Shown piece by piece: positions 45,487-53,970 of a stretch of DNA of 64,000 nucleotides. A program made the translations under genes and the position numbers. Under the pieces are notes generated by a model. The model did no database searches, was not told where the DNA came from, and worked only from the letters and a program-made list of their open reading frames with translations. The DNA lies in NCBI RefSeq assembly GCF_003589745.1, contig NZ_CP032364.1:2356001-2420000 (forward strand). The letters run 5' to 3'. The first letter of the stretch is position 1; each line of letters starts with the position of its first letter. This DNA comes from Lachnoanaerobaculum umeaense. Lineage in GTDB: Bacteria; Bacillota; Clostridia; Lachnospirales; Lachnospiraceae.

Positions 45487-47061
45487 GTCAAGCATAAATG
45501 ATTATGTCCCAAAATAATTAATTTATAAGCCCCCACAAAGGGGCTTTTATTATGCACTTTTTATGTCTTCTTCAATTCTGTGTGGCTGTGAGTGTGCGAA
45601 TTTATTAAAGGCATCCAATCTCCAAGGATGGTTCATAGGCGGTATATAAGGCTTTCTAGGCTTTGGCTGTTTGTAGTCAGCATCCAAATCCTTAGATTTA
45701 TGCTCATGAGCCGGTATTTCTTCCAGTGCATAAATATCTTTGTCATTTACGCACGCAAACATAGACCTATCAAATGCCTTGATAAGCATAACCTTGGTAC
45801 CTTTTCGATAATGGGTCTGCACTCCTTTGTGATCTATCATCTTATAAAATTTCTTCTCGAATTGAATCGCATGTCCGGCATCAACAGTTCTCTCAGTTAA
45901 AACCGCCAAAGTAAGATTTATTTTTTCTTTAGATGGTTGCGTTTCAAAGACAGATTTGATACCATAAAGTGGAAGTGCGAACTTCTCATTGAATTCTTTT
46001 ATGTAGTGGTAAATGAATTCATTGGCTTTATGGATATCGGTTACGCCTGCGAGCCTTAGCTCAATAGGCAGGCGTGACTGTAAAGTCTGATTCAATCGTT
46101 CTATACGTCCTTTAGCCTGTGGTACGCTGCTTGATTCAAGCTGTGTGCCAAGTTGCTTACAGGCGTATGCAAACTGTGTATAGGTGTCTTTGTCGTCAGA
46201 TAAGGCACCTTTTTTCTTGTAAGTAAATACAGTTCGTTTATCAGTAAGAAACTTATAGGGAATACCATAATCAGTAAGAATCTGCTCAAATACATGGTAG
46301 TATCCATTAAGAGTCTCCTGAGTATCAAACCAGGCACCTGTGACAACACCTGAGGCATCATCAATAGCCAAATGTAGATGCCATATCTGTCCCGGTACCC
46401 ATTCATAAGGGGTAGCATCCATCTGAAGCAATTCGCCAAAATAAGCACATCTTGGACGACGACTGTGAGCATCTTCAACTGCTACTAAGTTAGCTTGTAT
46501 CTGTGATAATTCCTTTTTTGATGTTGTAGCTTCCTTCTTAGCTCTGAGAGTTTGCTTAATGCGTCTACGCTTAGCTTTTGTAGCCTTTGGAGATAGAATG
46601 TACTCTGACTCCAAAATACTCATTACAGAGGAAGAGGAGATACTTATGCCTTCATGCTTTTTTAGAAGCTCTGTATAGTGTTCAAAGTTAGCCTCGTAGT
46701 ATTTAGTTCTATATAGATCAAGAACTTGACTTCTGACATCAGGGCAGATAGTGGTAGCCGGCTTCTTACCTCTGTTACCATGAATAAAGAATGCCTTACC
46801 ATCTTTAACATAACCTTGTATCATACGGTTTATATGCCTCTTGGTGCATCCTAGGATAAGAGCAGCTCTATCCTTGTTAGCTGTATCGGGGTGATCTACC
46901 AGACCTTTGATAACTTCATACTTTCTTTGTTCATCCATTGATAAAATAACCTTTCTGATAAGTCAGTTCCTCCTAGTGTTAGAATATACAAAATAGTATT
47001 CTACCATAAGTGGGACATTTTTATTTGTGGTATACTAGGACTTTATCATATATGGCTTATA
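45487..47061 (-). mobile_element. ISNCY/IS1202-group insertion sequence, copy 2
   Basis: A 1575-bp element, the same length as copy 1 and inverted relative to it, flanked by a 28-bp target duplication. The ends match copy 1 with one substitution near the left end of the element. It interrupts the displaced Rhs toxin tip K. The two identical-length copies in opposite orientation 23 kb apart could mediate inversion of the segment between them. Confidence 0.92.
45550..46938 (-). CDS. ISNCY-family transposase, copy 2
   Basis: Intact 462-residue DDE transposase, nearly identical to the gene at 21161-22549. The few differences include RLPIEL for RLPIEF, IDHKGVQ for IDNKGLQ and FACVND for FVCVND. 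The same catalytic regions are present (LQMDATPYEW, LTDKRTVF, GRIERLNQ). The high identity suggests recent transposition. Confidence 0.9.
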   Translation of the reverse strand: MDEQRKYEVIKGLVDHPDTANKDRAALILGCTKRHINRMIQGYVKDGKAFFIHGNRGKKPATTICPDVRSQVLDLYRTKYYEANFEHYTELLKKHEGISISSSSVMSILESEYILSPKATKAKRRRIKQTLRAKKEATTSKKELSQIQANLVAVEDAHSRRPRCAYFGELLQMDATPYEWVPGQIWHLHLAIDDASGVVTGAWFDTQETLNGYYHVFEQILTDYGIPYKFLTDKRTVFTYKKKGALSDDKDTYTQFAYACKQLGTQLESSSVPQAKGRIERLNQTLQSRLPIELRLAGVTDIHKANEFIYHYIKEFNEKFALPLYGIKSVFETQPSKEKINLTLAVLTERTVDAGHAIQFEKKFYKMIDHKGVQTHYRKGTKVMLIKAFDRSMFACVNDKDIYALEEIPAHEHKSKDLDADYKQPKPRKPYIPPMNHPWRLDAFNKFAHSQPHRIEEDIKSA

Positions 47062-47089
47062 TATCTGAAAACCATGATAGTATTGTAGT
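47062..47089 (-). repeat. Target-site duplication, right copy of IS copy 2
   Basis: Exact 28-base match to 45459-45486, with different bases on the outer sides. Confidence 0.92.
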
Positions 47090-47500
47090 TGACAAATTCA
47101 TTCTTATACTTGCAGCAGTCATTTCCCGAACAAATTCTTGATACTTCCACCTTCCTACATCCATCATATTCTCTCCGGGTGCATCACACATATATGCATT
47201 CCCCTGTACAGCTTTTGCCAAAGCAATATTATTTGCACCATTACTAATTATTGTATTAATTTTTGATATCTCCGGCTTCCGTGTAGGAATAGGCGGTATT
47301 ATAACCTTCTCTGTCTTTCTTTCCTGTAACTCTTCCTAAAAGATCATATGAAAATATCTCTTCATATCCAAGTGCATTTATAACAGACACTATATTTCCC
47401 ATAAGATCTCTTTTGTATCTTGTAACCCTAGGGGTATTTCATATACCAATATTTTTGCTCTTTCCTCTGACAATATAATTCTAAGCATTCTGAATTTGTC
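47090..47500 (-). pseudogene. RHS remnant joined to toxin tip K, 5' part
   Basis: RHS code equivalent to LGRVTEKKDREGYNTAYSY and TESGDIK of the live gene (about 47290-47450) runs out of frame into a tip: INTIISNGANNIALAKAVQGN, CDAPGENMMDVGRWKYQEFV and SIRMNLSTTILSWFSD at the IS target. The normal RHS core between repeat and tip is missing, so this is a deletion junction. The tip resembles no family I can name. 47501-47580 shows nothing assignable. Confidence 0.6.
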
Positions 47501-47580
47501 TTATTATATCTCTTTTTCAATTAAATTTGCATAAGTCAGTTTAGCTAATAATGATATTTTAACTACTGTATCAACCATAC

Positions 47581-48588
47581 CTACCAATCTATTCCATAAA
47601 ATCTGTCTCCACTTTCCCACTTAACCGGTCTTATTTTATTTCCTGTATTTAAATCAACTATAAAAAAACTCATTCTATATCCGCTTGACCAAAAAATTGG
47701 AATATCTCCTACCGTATATAATACATACTTCTCATCCTGCGAAAACTTAATATCCAAAAGTTCTTTTCCTAACAGATTTTGATTAACAACAGGCATCCTT
47801 TCCTTCATATTCCAATCATATATGCATATTTCCGGAGCATCATAATAGACTATTTTAGCCTTATTATATGTCATATCCATATTCCCATCAAAGTCAAGTA
47901 CTCCCACATTCTCGGTAGGCAATATATTCTCTACATCAACCACTTTACATTTTTTATCATCAGTGCTTTCAATTTTATATTTTGAAATGCTTTTTTCTGA
48001 TTCCACAAACAATAAATCTTCCGAATCTCTACCTTCAATAAAATAACAATAATTCCTACCATCAGAACTGTATAATATATGCATATTCCAAACACCATCT
48101 TCTTTTACAAGATAGCAAAGTTCATCTCTCCAATCTCCCCAGAAGAAAGTATACCCATCCTTAAAGTATTTTGGCATATGTAGATTAGCTGTATCAAAGG
48201 ACCTATATTTAATCTCATCTAAGCCTATATCCTTGGCACAGTTATTTAAAGTTTTCAAATCTATAATAGGATTATATGTATAATCTTTCATATTAAGTTC
48301 TACCAAGCCTTGAAAGTCATCCTCCCATTTTACAGCAATAATAGTTTCATAATTCTCACTATATGACAGTTCTTGCAAAATATCCTCTGAAATTTTTTCA
48401 AGGTCTTTCTTTCCAACACTATATTTATATGTTCCCTTATCTCCACTATGAAATTCTGCAGAAAATACTATATCAGGTTGTTTTTCTACTGTTTGTATCA
48501 TATGATAATCAGTATATCTTTTATACAGGAACCATATACTACCAAGAAATATTAAACATATAAATATTGTTATTGCTATTTTCTTCAT
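47581..48588 (-). CDS. Immunity-like protein of the toxin A family, paralog 2
   Basis: 335 residues: one N-terminal membrane segment (AITIFICLIFLGSIWFLY), then an extracytoplasmic domain with beta-propeller-like repeats (DKGTYKYSVGKKDLEKISEDILQELSYSENYE; FDGNMDMTYNKAKIVYYD; IKFSQDEKYVLYTVGDIPIFW), ending NGDRFYGIDW-like. It is a clear paralog of 58175-59188, and each follows a copy of the same toxin tip. It stays open although its toxin copy carries two stop codons. Function inferred. Confidence 0.7.
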   Translation of the reverse strand: MKKIAITIFICLIFLGSIWFLYKRYTDYHMIQTVEKQPDIVFSAEFHSGDKGTYKYSVGKKDLEKISEDILQELSYSENYETIIAVKWEDDFQGLVELNMKDYTYNPIIDLKTLNNCAKDIGLDEIKYRSFDTANLHMPKYFKDGYTFFWGDWRDELCYLVKEDGVWNMHILYSSDGRNYCYFIEGRDSEDLLFVESEKSISKYKIESTDDKKCKVVDVENILPTENVGVLDFDGNMDMTYNKAKIVYYDAPEICIYDWNMKERMPVVNQNLLGKELLDIKFSQDEKYVLYTVGDIPIFWSSGYRMSFFIVDLNTGNKIRPVKWESGDRFYGIDW

Positions 48589-48600
48589 ATACTATACCTC

Positions 48601-49850
48601 TTAATCTACGGTTGTACAGTTTTTGCTCTTATGAATCTCATCCCAAATTTCTTTTAAATCTCCATATTTTACATTTGCATAGTAATCTCCATATTTATCT
48701 ATTTCACCTATCATATAATTGTATATATTGTTTGGCACTATATGTCCTCCGGTCTCTATTGGTATACCTCCGGTCTGCATCCACATCCTTGCATTTATAT
48801 CACAATTATTTAATAACACATGATAATCCTTTTCATCACGCCCTATTCCATTAATATCTAAAATAGTATCCTGTACTGACTGAGCCATTGCTTTTCCGGA
48901 TTCATTTGTTATAGGAAAATCTATTGCCCTATTATATACATCTTTTTGATCTTTATTCCCATCCCCGGTATTAATACTAAAGCTATACTTATCACTTTTC
49001 TTCTTTAGTGATTCTCCCACATCTATCCCCTATGCATAATTTACATTAGCATCATTATATCCACACAGAATAGTTAATGGACTGTTAGCATCACCTACAA
49101 AACTATATAAATCCCCGGTGTCATCACTTCTAAGCAACATCATTGCAGCGTGTCCGTTACCAAACGCACCTGATTCAATGTTTAAATAAAATACCCCTAC
49201 ATATGGAGCTCCATTTTTATTTTGTAGAACATCATTTTCTGCATATTCTCTCAGTGTCTTGGCATTTGATGGATTGGCCAAAAGAGCTTTTGGAGTTTTG
49301 GGCTTATAATTTATTACTCCCAGAGATTTTCTAGTGCGTTCTGCATTTGACGGATTAGCCAATGGAACTCTAGGCTTCTTTCCATCATAATCCACCAATC
49401 CAAACGGATTCCCAAAACAATACCCATACTAATTCAGGCTAAAAGGCTTTTCTATATTTCCCTTTATCCAGTCCTCTCCTGCAAACCTGCCAACTCCCGG
49501 CACATACTCTCTTGCCTGTGCAAAGTAGGTATCAGCTACATTATCATATCTGTAACCTGTATAACCGAATGGCTGTATCTGTCCCTGTGTGTTATAAGTA
49601 TCTTCTCCAAACTCATCATAGCCATATACAGCTTGACTTTCTCCACCCTGCTCAAGAAGGCGAATTGTACTTCCAAGCTCATCCTGTAGATATGTAAACT
49701 CTTTTTCCCCTTCTTCCATATATGCAACATTAAAGTCCCATATATAGCTTTGTATTGCCTGACTGCCTCTTTTTTAGGAATAGTCAGTATTATAACCTTC
49801 TCTATCTTTCTTTTCTGTCACTCTTCCTAAAAGTTTATATGAAAATATAA
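48601..49850 (-). pseudogene. Displaced Rhs cassette F: toxin A-like tip with two nonsense codons
   Basis: RHS core RGSQAIQSY ... KPFSLN, then TAG at 49429-49431 where the live gene has CAG (SLNQYGY). The tip continues in frame as NPFGLVDYDGKKPRVPLANP to NVNYA, then TAG at 49030-49032 where the live tip has TAT, then GIDVGESLKKKSDKY to HKSKNCTTVD. Apart from the two stops the frame is continuous, so it was functional not long ago. Putative active-site His (GNGHAAMMLL) and Cys (LLNNCDINAR) are kept. A mid-RHS scrap lies at 49770-49850. Confidence 0.85.
49410..49770 (-). repeat. RHS-core repeat family (representative copy F)
   Basis: A conserved block of about 350-480 bases encoding GSQAIQSYxWDFNVAY ... 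QDELGSTIRLLEQGGESQAVYGYDEFGEDxYxTQG ... GYTGYRYDxVADTYFAQAREY ... FAGEDW. It recurs at about 43930-44225, 49410-49770, 51110-51340, 52600-53160, 54790-55215, 57245-57720 and in the live gene at 60020-60480. Near-identical at DNA level, these blocks are ready sites for homologous exchange of tips. Confidence 0.88.
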
Positions 49851-49886
49851 TGAAGACTCACATCAATTCAAATATTCTTAAATGCT

Positions 49887-50669
49887 CTACTTCACCTTCA
49901 TATTTGATGTCCAAAAATACAGTGGTTTTCCATTCTTATCTACTATGATATATGCCCTTTTATTACCATGTAATGAATATATGTTACTTCTATACCACCC
50001 CTTTTCACTAATATAATATGAGTAGATTTCCCAACTTTCTTTATCTAAGTAATCTTGTTCATCACTTGTGTTTTTTAAATAACTCATAACGTATCTGTAC
50101 GCCAGATCATCTACTGTATCATATCTAACATGCTGTATTCCACTATATCCAAACTTACATAATGTACTGTCTTTAACAAAGGCATCTTTTCCAATAGGTT
50201 CGTCACTTAGCACCTCAAAAGAAATTATATAATGTGAATTTTTTAAATATTCATATTCAAACTCCATATTTTCTTTCATATTCCCAATATTTGGTGCAAC
50301 GTAGTAATGTTTATTTCCTATTACAACCGCATTAACACCTTTTTCATATGAATACATTTTATCTACAATACCTATAGATTTTATTACTGACATTTCTTTC
50401 AAATCTTTTTTTAAATCAACTGTCCGTTTTAAGTGCTTTATCATCGGCATAATAATTGATAGACATATAATAGCAGAAATACCTATAGAAAATAAAAAGG
50501 ACATTGTCAACCTGATTTTCCTTATATATTCTCTTTCTTTCAATTTTTGTCTTCTAACCACACAAATACATGCCACTATTATCAATGCAATAACTACAAC
50601 AATATCACAAAAAAAATTTGTATTTAATATACTATTTCTCTCTATTAAAAAATTTATATCTTCTTTCAT
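49887..50669 (-). CDS. Immunity-like two-helix membrane protein following toxin tip E
   Basis: 260 residues: two N-terminal membrane segments (FFCDIVVVIALIIVACICVV and MSFLFSIGISAIICLSIIMPMI), then an extracytoplasmic domain (KYYVAPNIGNMKENMEFEYEYLK-like) ending SLHGNKRAYIIVDKNGKPLYFW. It stands directly downstream of the decayed tip E. Family not recognised. Immunity role inferred from position. Confidence 0.6.
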   Translation of the reverse strand: MKEDINFLIERNSILNTNFFCDIVVVIALIIVACICVVRRQKLKEREYIRKIRLTMSFLFSIGISAIICLSIIMPMIKHLKRTVDLKKDLKEMSVIKSIGIVDKMYSYEKGVNAVVIGNKHYYVAPNIGNMKENMEFEYEYLKNSHYIISFEVLSDEPIGKDAFVKDSTLCKFGYSGIQHVRYDTVDDLAYRYVMSYLKNTSDEQDYLDKESWEIYSYYISEKGWYRSNIYSLHGNKRAYIIVDKNGKPLYFWTSNMKVK

Positions 50670-50712
50670 TATAAAACACCTACAAAAAATATTATAGCCT
50701 TACTTAATATAC

Positions 50713-51480
50713 CTAATATACCTGTGTACAATAAGGATTACTTTTTTGCGGAACATCTCCTGTATCATGGAAATAACTACCATGAATCCAATCTTGAGTA
50801 TCTGACACATAATAAGTTTTGCTATATCCCAAACTCATCTGAAACTTTGAAATAGCTAACTTCGAAACAGATATAACCTTTTCTCCTGTTCTTGCACTAA
50901 CTCCAGTTGCTGTAATTTTTCCACCTTTTAATATATTATATGTATATAGTGCATCGAATTCTCCTTTAAAATCTACAGGTTCATAAACATTACGTACAAC
51001 CCCAAGTGATATAGTCGTATCAACTACCGGAATTCCATAGCTAATATTAGCTGCAAATCCCCCATAATCATAAATACAATACTTATCTTTATCAAGCAAT
51101 ACCCATACTGATTCAGGCTAAATGGCTGCTCTATATCTCCCTTTATCCAATCCTCTCCTGCAAACCTACCCACTCTCTGTACATACTCTCTCGCCTGTGC
51201 AAAGTATGTATCGGCTACATTATCATATCTATAGCCTGTATACCCGAATGGCTGCACATGTCACTGTATGCCATAGGTATCCTCTCCAAACTCACCATAT
51301 CCATATATAGTTTGATTTTCTCCACCCTGCTCAAGAAGGCGAATTGTACTTTCAAGATGCTCTTAAGCCCGTCTTCTCCATAGCCTATCTTCCATTCATA
51401 CTATTTTATTCCCATCCTGTTTCCAAGCCCGTCATAGCTATGGCTTCTTGCTTTCCCCAAATTTGAGTAACTTAAATTTT
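50713..51480 (-). pseudogene. Displaced Rhs cassette E: RHS core fused by deletion to a toxin tip
   Basis: The RHS core (MQPFGYTGYRYDNVADTYFAQAREY ... PFSLNQYGYC, with upstream stops and gaps) runs out of frame at 51099 into LDKDKYCIYDYGGFAANISYG, continuing to YFHDTGDVPQKSNPYCTQVY. Compared with cassette G, the stretch between YGYC and DKYC is deleted. The tip frame of 128 codons is otherwise open. Upstream, an RHS scrap around GYGEDGLK is broken near 51360. Confidence 0.75.
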
Positions 51481-51580
51481 TATTTTTAACAAAGATATTA
51501 ATCAAATTTACCAACTACATGCTCTTACAGACATTTTATTTACTATATCAAAAAGTTTTCATTTACCATCCCTCTACCAA

Positions 51581-52060
51581 TCAAGTTCTATAAAAATCTC
51601 TATACTTTAACAAATCATAAGTTTTTGGATTTTCAAAATCGCTTTTTTTAATATTCTTATCCTCAATAAGTATAGCTATTCCAGATATCCACATTTCATC
51701 ATCATCTTCATATGCTCTCCACAGTAGTCTTTCTACATAGGACAACAAATCATTTTTATTGTAAGACACCAATAATGAAACAGTATACTCAAATGTAGGC
51801 CAATTTGCATCTTGTAATAGCTCTATTAAAAATGGTATATACTCTAATTTTCTAGTGTAACTTATCCTTTCTATAATATATAGAATATTGAACCATGAAA
51901 ACTTACTTTTGTATCTCAAAGGATTAAAATAAGTTTCTGTATTATTTTCTTCTTTTTCTAATAATAATGCTAATTTGTCTAGTTTTTCCCCAGATATATT
52001 CTCGTTAATGTAAATATTATATTCATATTTTTTAATTAAGTTATCAATCAATTTTGACAT
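51581..52060 (-). CDS. DUF5071-like immunity protein
   Basis: 159 residues starting MSKLIDNLIKKYEYNIYI at 52060 with GGAGG eight bases upstream. LEYIPFLIELLQDANWPTFEYTVSLLVSYNKNDLLSYVERLLWRAYEDDDEMWISGIAI has the (LQDxNWP) helical pattern of DUF5071, a family found as immunity proteins beside polymorphic toxins. Cytoplasmic, without membrane segments, unlike most neighbours. The upstream toxin frame runs in frame into it with no stop between, so the toxin tail and this gene have been fused. Family assignment from memory of the motif. Confidence 0.7.
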   Translation of the reverse strand: MSKLIDNLIKKYEYNIYINENISGEKLDKLALLLEKEENNTETYFNPLRYKSKFSWFNILYIIERISYTRKLEYIPFLIELLQDANWPTFEYTVSLLVSYNKNDLLSYVERLLWRAYEDDDEMWISGIAILIEDKNIKKSDFENPKTYDLLKYRDFYRT

Positions 52061-53330
52061 TACATGGTCCTCCATCATCTCCAAAGGATTTACAGGTCTT
52101 ACAGAAACATGATTTGGTTTATCTATAACTGCCGTTAATACTCCTGTTGCATTTATTGCCTCCATAGTTGTAATAGTATAATCCGTTGCTGCTGGAACTT
52201 TCAACTCATAAGATAATCCTGTATGTAAATCTATGGGTCTAGGAGTTAAATTAGTTGCATTTCTATTTCCACGTCTATATATAACTGTTTCATTATGTCT
52301 TTTTGTTGTTACTTGTTCTAATGCAATTACCCTAGACTTTTCTTTCTACTTTGCTGTACTATTTATATATGTACCAACTGCTACTCCTCCAGATACAAAT
52401 AATGTTATACCTAGTATACCTAATGCAACTAAATCCATTGGTTCAGGTGCAGGACTATCAGCTAAGGCAGCTGCTCCTGCCATTTCATTTCCTGTTTTCA
52501 GTATATCAAATACTTGTGAATAGTTACTAGCCATTTCCGGTGTTTTTCCGTCCCTATCAACTAATCCAATAGGATTTCCCCAACAGTACCCATACTGATT
52601 AAGGCTAAAAGGCTTTTCTATATTTCCCTTTATCCAATCTTCTCCTACAAATCTTCCTATTTTCGGTACATACTCTCTTGCCTGTGCAAAGTAGGTATCA
52701 GCTACATTATCATATCTGTAACCTGTATAGCCGAATGGCTGTATCTGTCCCTGTGTGTTATAAGTATCTTCTCCAAACTCATCATAACCATATACAGCTT
52801 GGCTTTCTCCTCCCTGATCAAGAAGGCGAATTGTACTTCCAAGCTCATCCTGTAGATAGGTAAATTCTTTTTCCCCTTCTTCCATATATGCAACATTAAA
52901 GTCCCAAACATAGCTTTGTATTGCCTGACTGCCTCTTTTTATGGTTTTATTTTGCAAAAGGTTGTGATATGCTCTTGTTCTGTCAAGGATATAGTTTTCT
53001 TCATATGACGGTGTCAGCTCTGACAAGTTTTCTTCCAGGATGGTCTTAAGCCCGTCTTCTCCATAGCCTATCTTCCTTTCATACTCTTTTATTCCCATCC
53101 TGTTTCCAAGCCCGTCATAGCTATAGCTTCTTGCTTTTCCCAAATTTGAGTAACTTAAAGCAAGCCTACCTGCAGTGTCGTATTCGTAGGCTCTTACTCT
53201 CTTCCCTCTATCTGTTATTCCGATAAGATTTCCTCTTTTATCGTATTCGTATGTCTTATTTCCAAAAGACGATACACATACTCCTCAAGCTTTACACCTT
53301 CCTTTAAATGGCAAAGTGCGCTTAATAACC
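52061..53330 (-). pseudogene. Displaced Rhs cassette D: RHS core plus toxin tip with TAG
   Basis: An open RHS core (GKARSYSYDGLGNRMGIKEYE ... SLNQYGYCWGNPIGLVDRDGK) is followed by a hydrophobic pre-toxin stretch (ADSPAPEPMDLVALGILGITLFVSGG), then TAG at 52346-52348. The same frame continues ALEQVTTKRHNETVIYRRG, NATNLTPRPIDLHTGLSYEL and TTMEAINATGVLTAVIDKPNHVSVRP, a pattern I recall from widespread Rhs C-terminal toxins. It then enters the DUF5071 gene. The stop separates the tip from RHS. Earlier RHS code ends near 53280. Confidence 0.75.
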
Positions 53331-53440
53331 CTCTTTTGTTTTTCCATATCAGTTTTATCTATTCCACAACAGGCACCATAAAGTAGTATATATTCTAAAA
53401 AAGGCACTATTGCTGTAATACAGAAATTCGACATAAAATC
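53331..53440 (-). pseudogene. Scrap of the 122-residue immunity family fused to RHS code
   Basis: MSNFCITAIVPFLEYILLYGACCGIDKTDMEKQKR resembles the N-terminus of the 122-residue membrane proteins (YILLYGGCWSIDKTDIEK) and then joins RHS code equivalent to LCHLKNNVKLEEYAY. A recombination leftover between two cassettes. Confidence 0.55.
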
Positions 53441-53463
53441 CTCCTCACTCTAACTTTTTCAAT

Positions 53464-53961
53464 CTACTCCAATATCTTTAGCTCAATGGGAGGGCCTGCT
53501 CTTCTGTAATCCTTTACTCCTCCAAAGTTTGCTGTAGCTCTTATCGTTAAGTATTTCTTTTCATTTGCTTGAAGTATTATTTCCTTTTCGCCTATAAACC
53601 TACCATCTGTTTCTGCAACATTTGATAAATCTTCCGGACTCCATTCATATATACCTGATAATATAAAGTCTGAATTTATAAAATTATATTGTTTATATTC
53701 ATTTGAGTCTAAAATAAATGTAACCCTGTGCATCTTGCTGTCATTATTAATTATAATTACATATATCCTAGCTTCAACATCTTTTGATGTACCGTCATAA
53801 TATATATGTCCAATCGATGATTCTATTTTATTAGTCAATTTATTATTATCTTCTATAAATTCTACTTTAGGACGAGATATTGAACTTATTATACAAAAAA
53901 ATATAAGTGTTACAGTTAACATTACAATTGTACTTAAAAAAAGTTTAATCTTTACTTTCAT
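53464..53961 (-). CDS. Immunity-like membrane-anchored protein following toxin tip C
   Basis: 165 residues with an N-terminal membrane anchor (IKLFLSTIVMLTVTLIFFCIISSI) and an extracytoplasmic beta-rich domain (IGHIYYDGTSKDVEARIYVIIINND, FILDSNEYKQYNF, EIILQANEKKYLTIRATANFGG). It starts nine bases after the stop of the toxin C frame, the tightest toxin-immunity spacing in the array. No family recognised. Its location outside the membrane suggests toxin C acts in the envelope or on the way in (inference). Confidence 0.65.
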   Translation of the reverse strand: MKVKIKLFLSTIVMLTVTLIFFCIISSISRPKVEFIEDNNKLTNKIESSIGHIYYDGTSKDVEARIYVIIINNDSKMHRVTFILDSNEYKQYNFINSDFILSGIYEWSPEDLSNVAETDGRFIGEKEIILQANEKKYLTIRATANFGGVKDYRRAGPPIELKILE

Positions 53962-53970
53962 TTTTCGCCC

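Noticed and set aside
45592..45900. 102-codon antisense frame in the IS
   Set aside because: Shadow of transposase code; present in both copies for the same reason.
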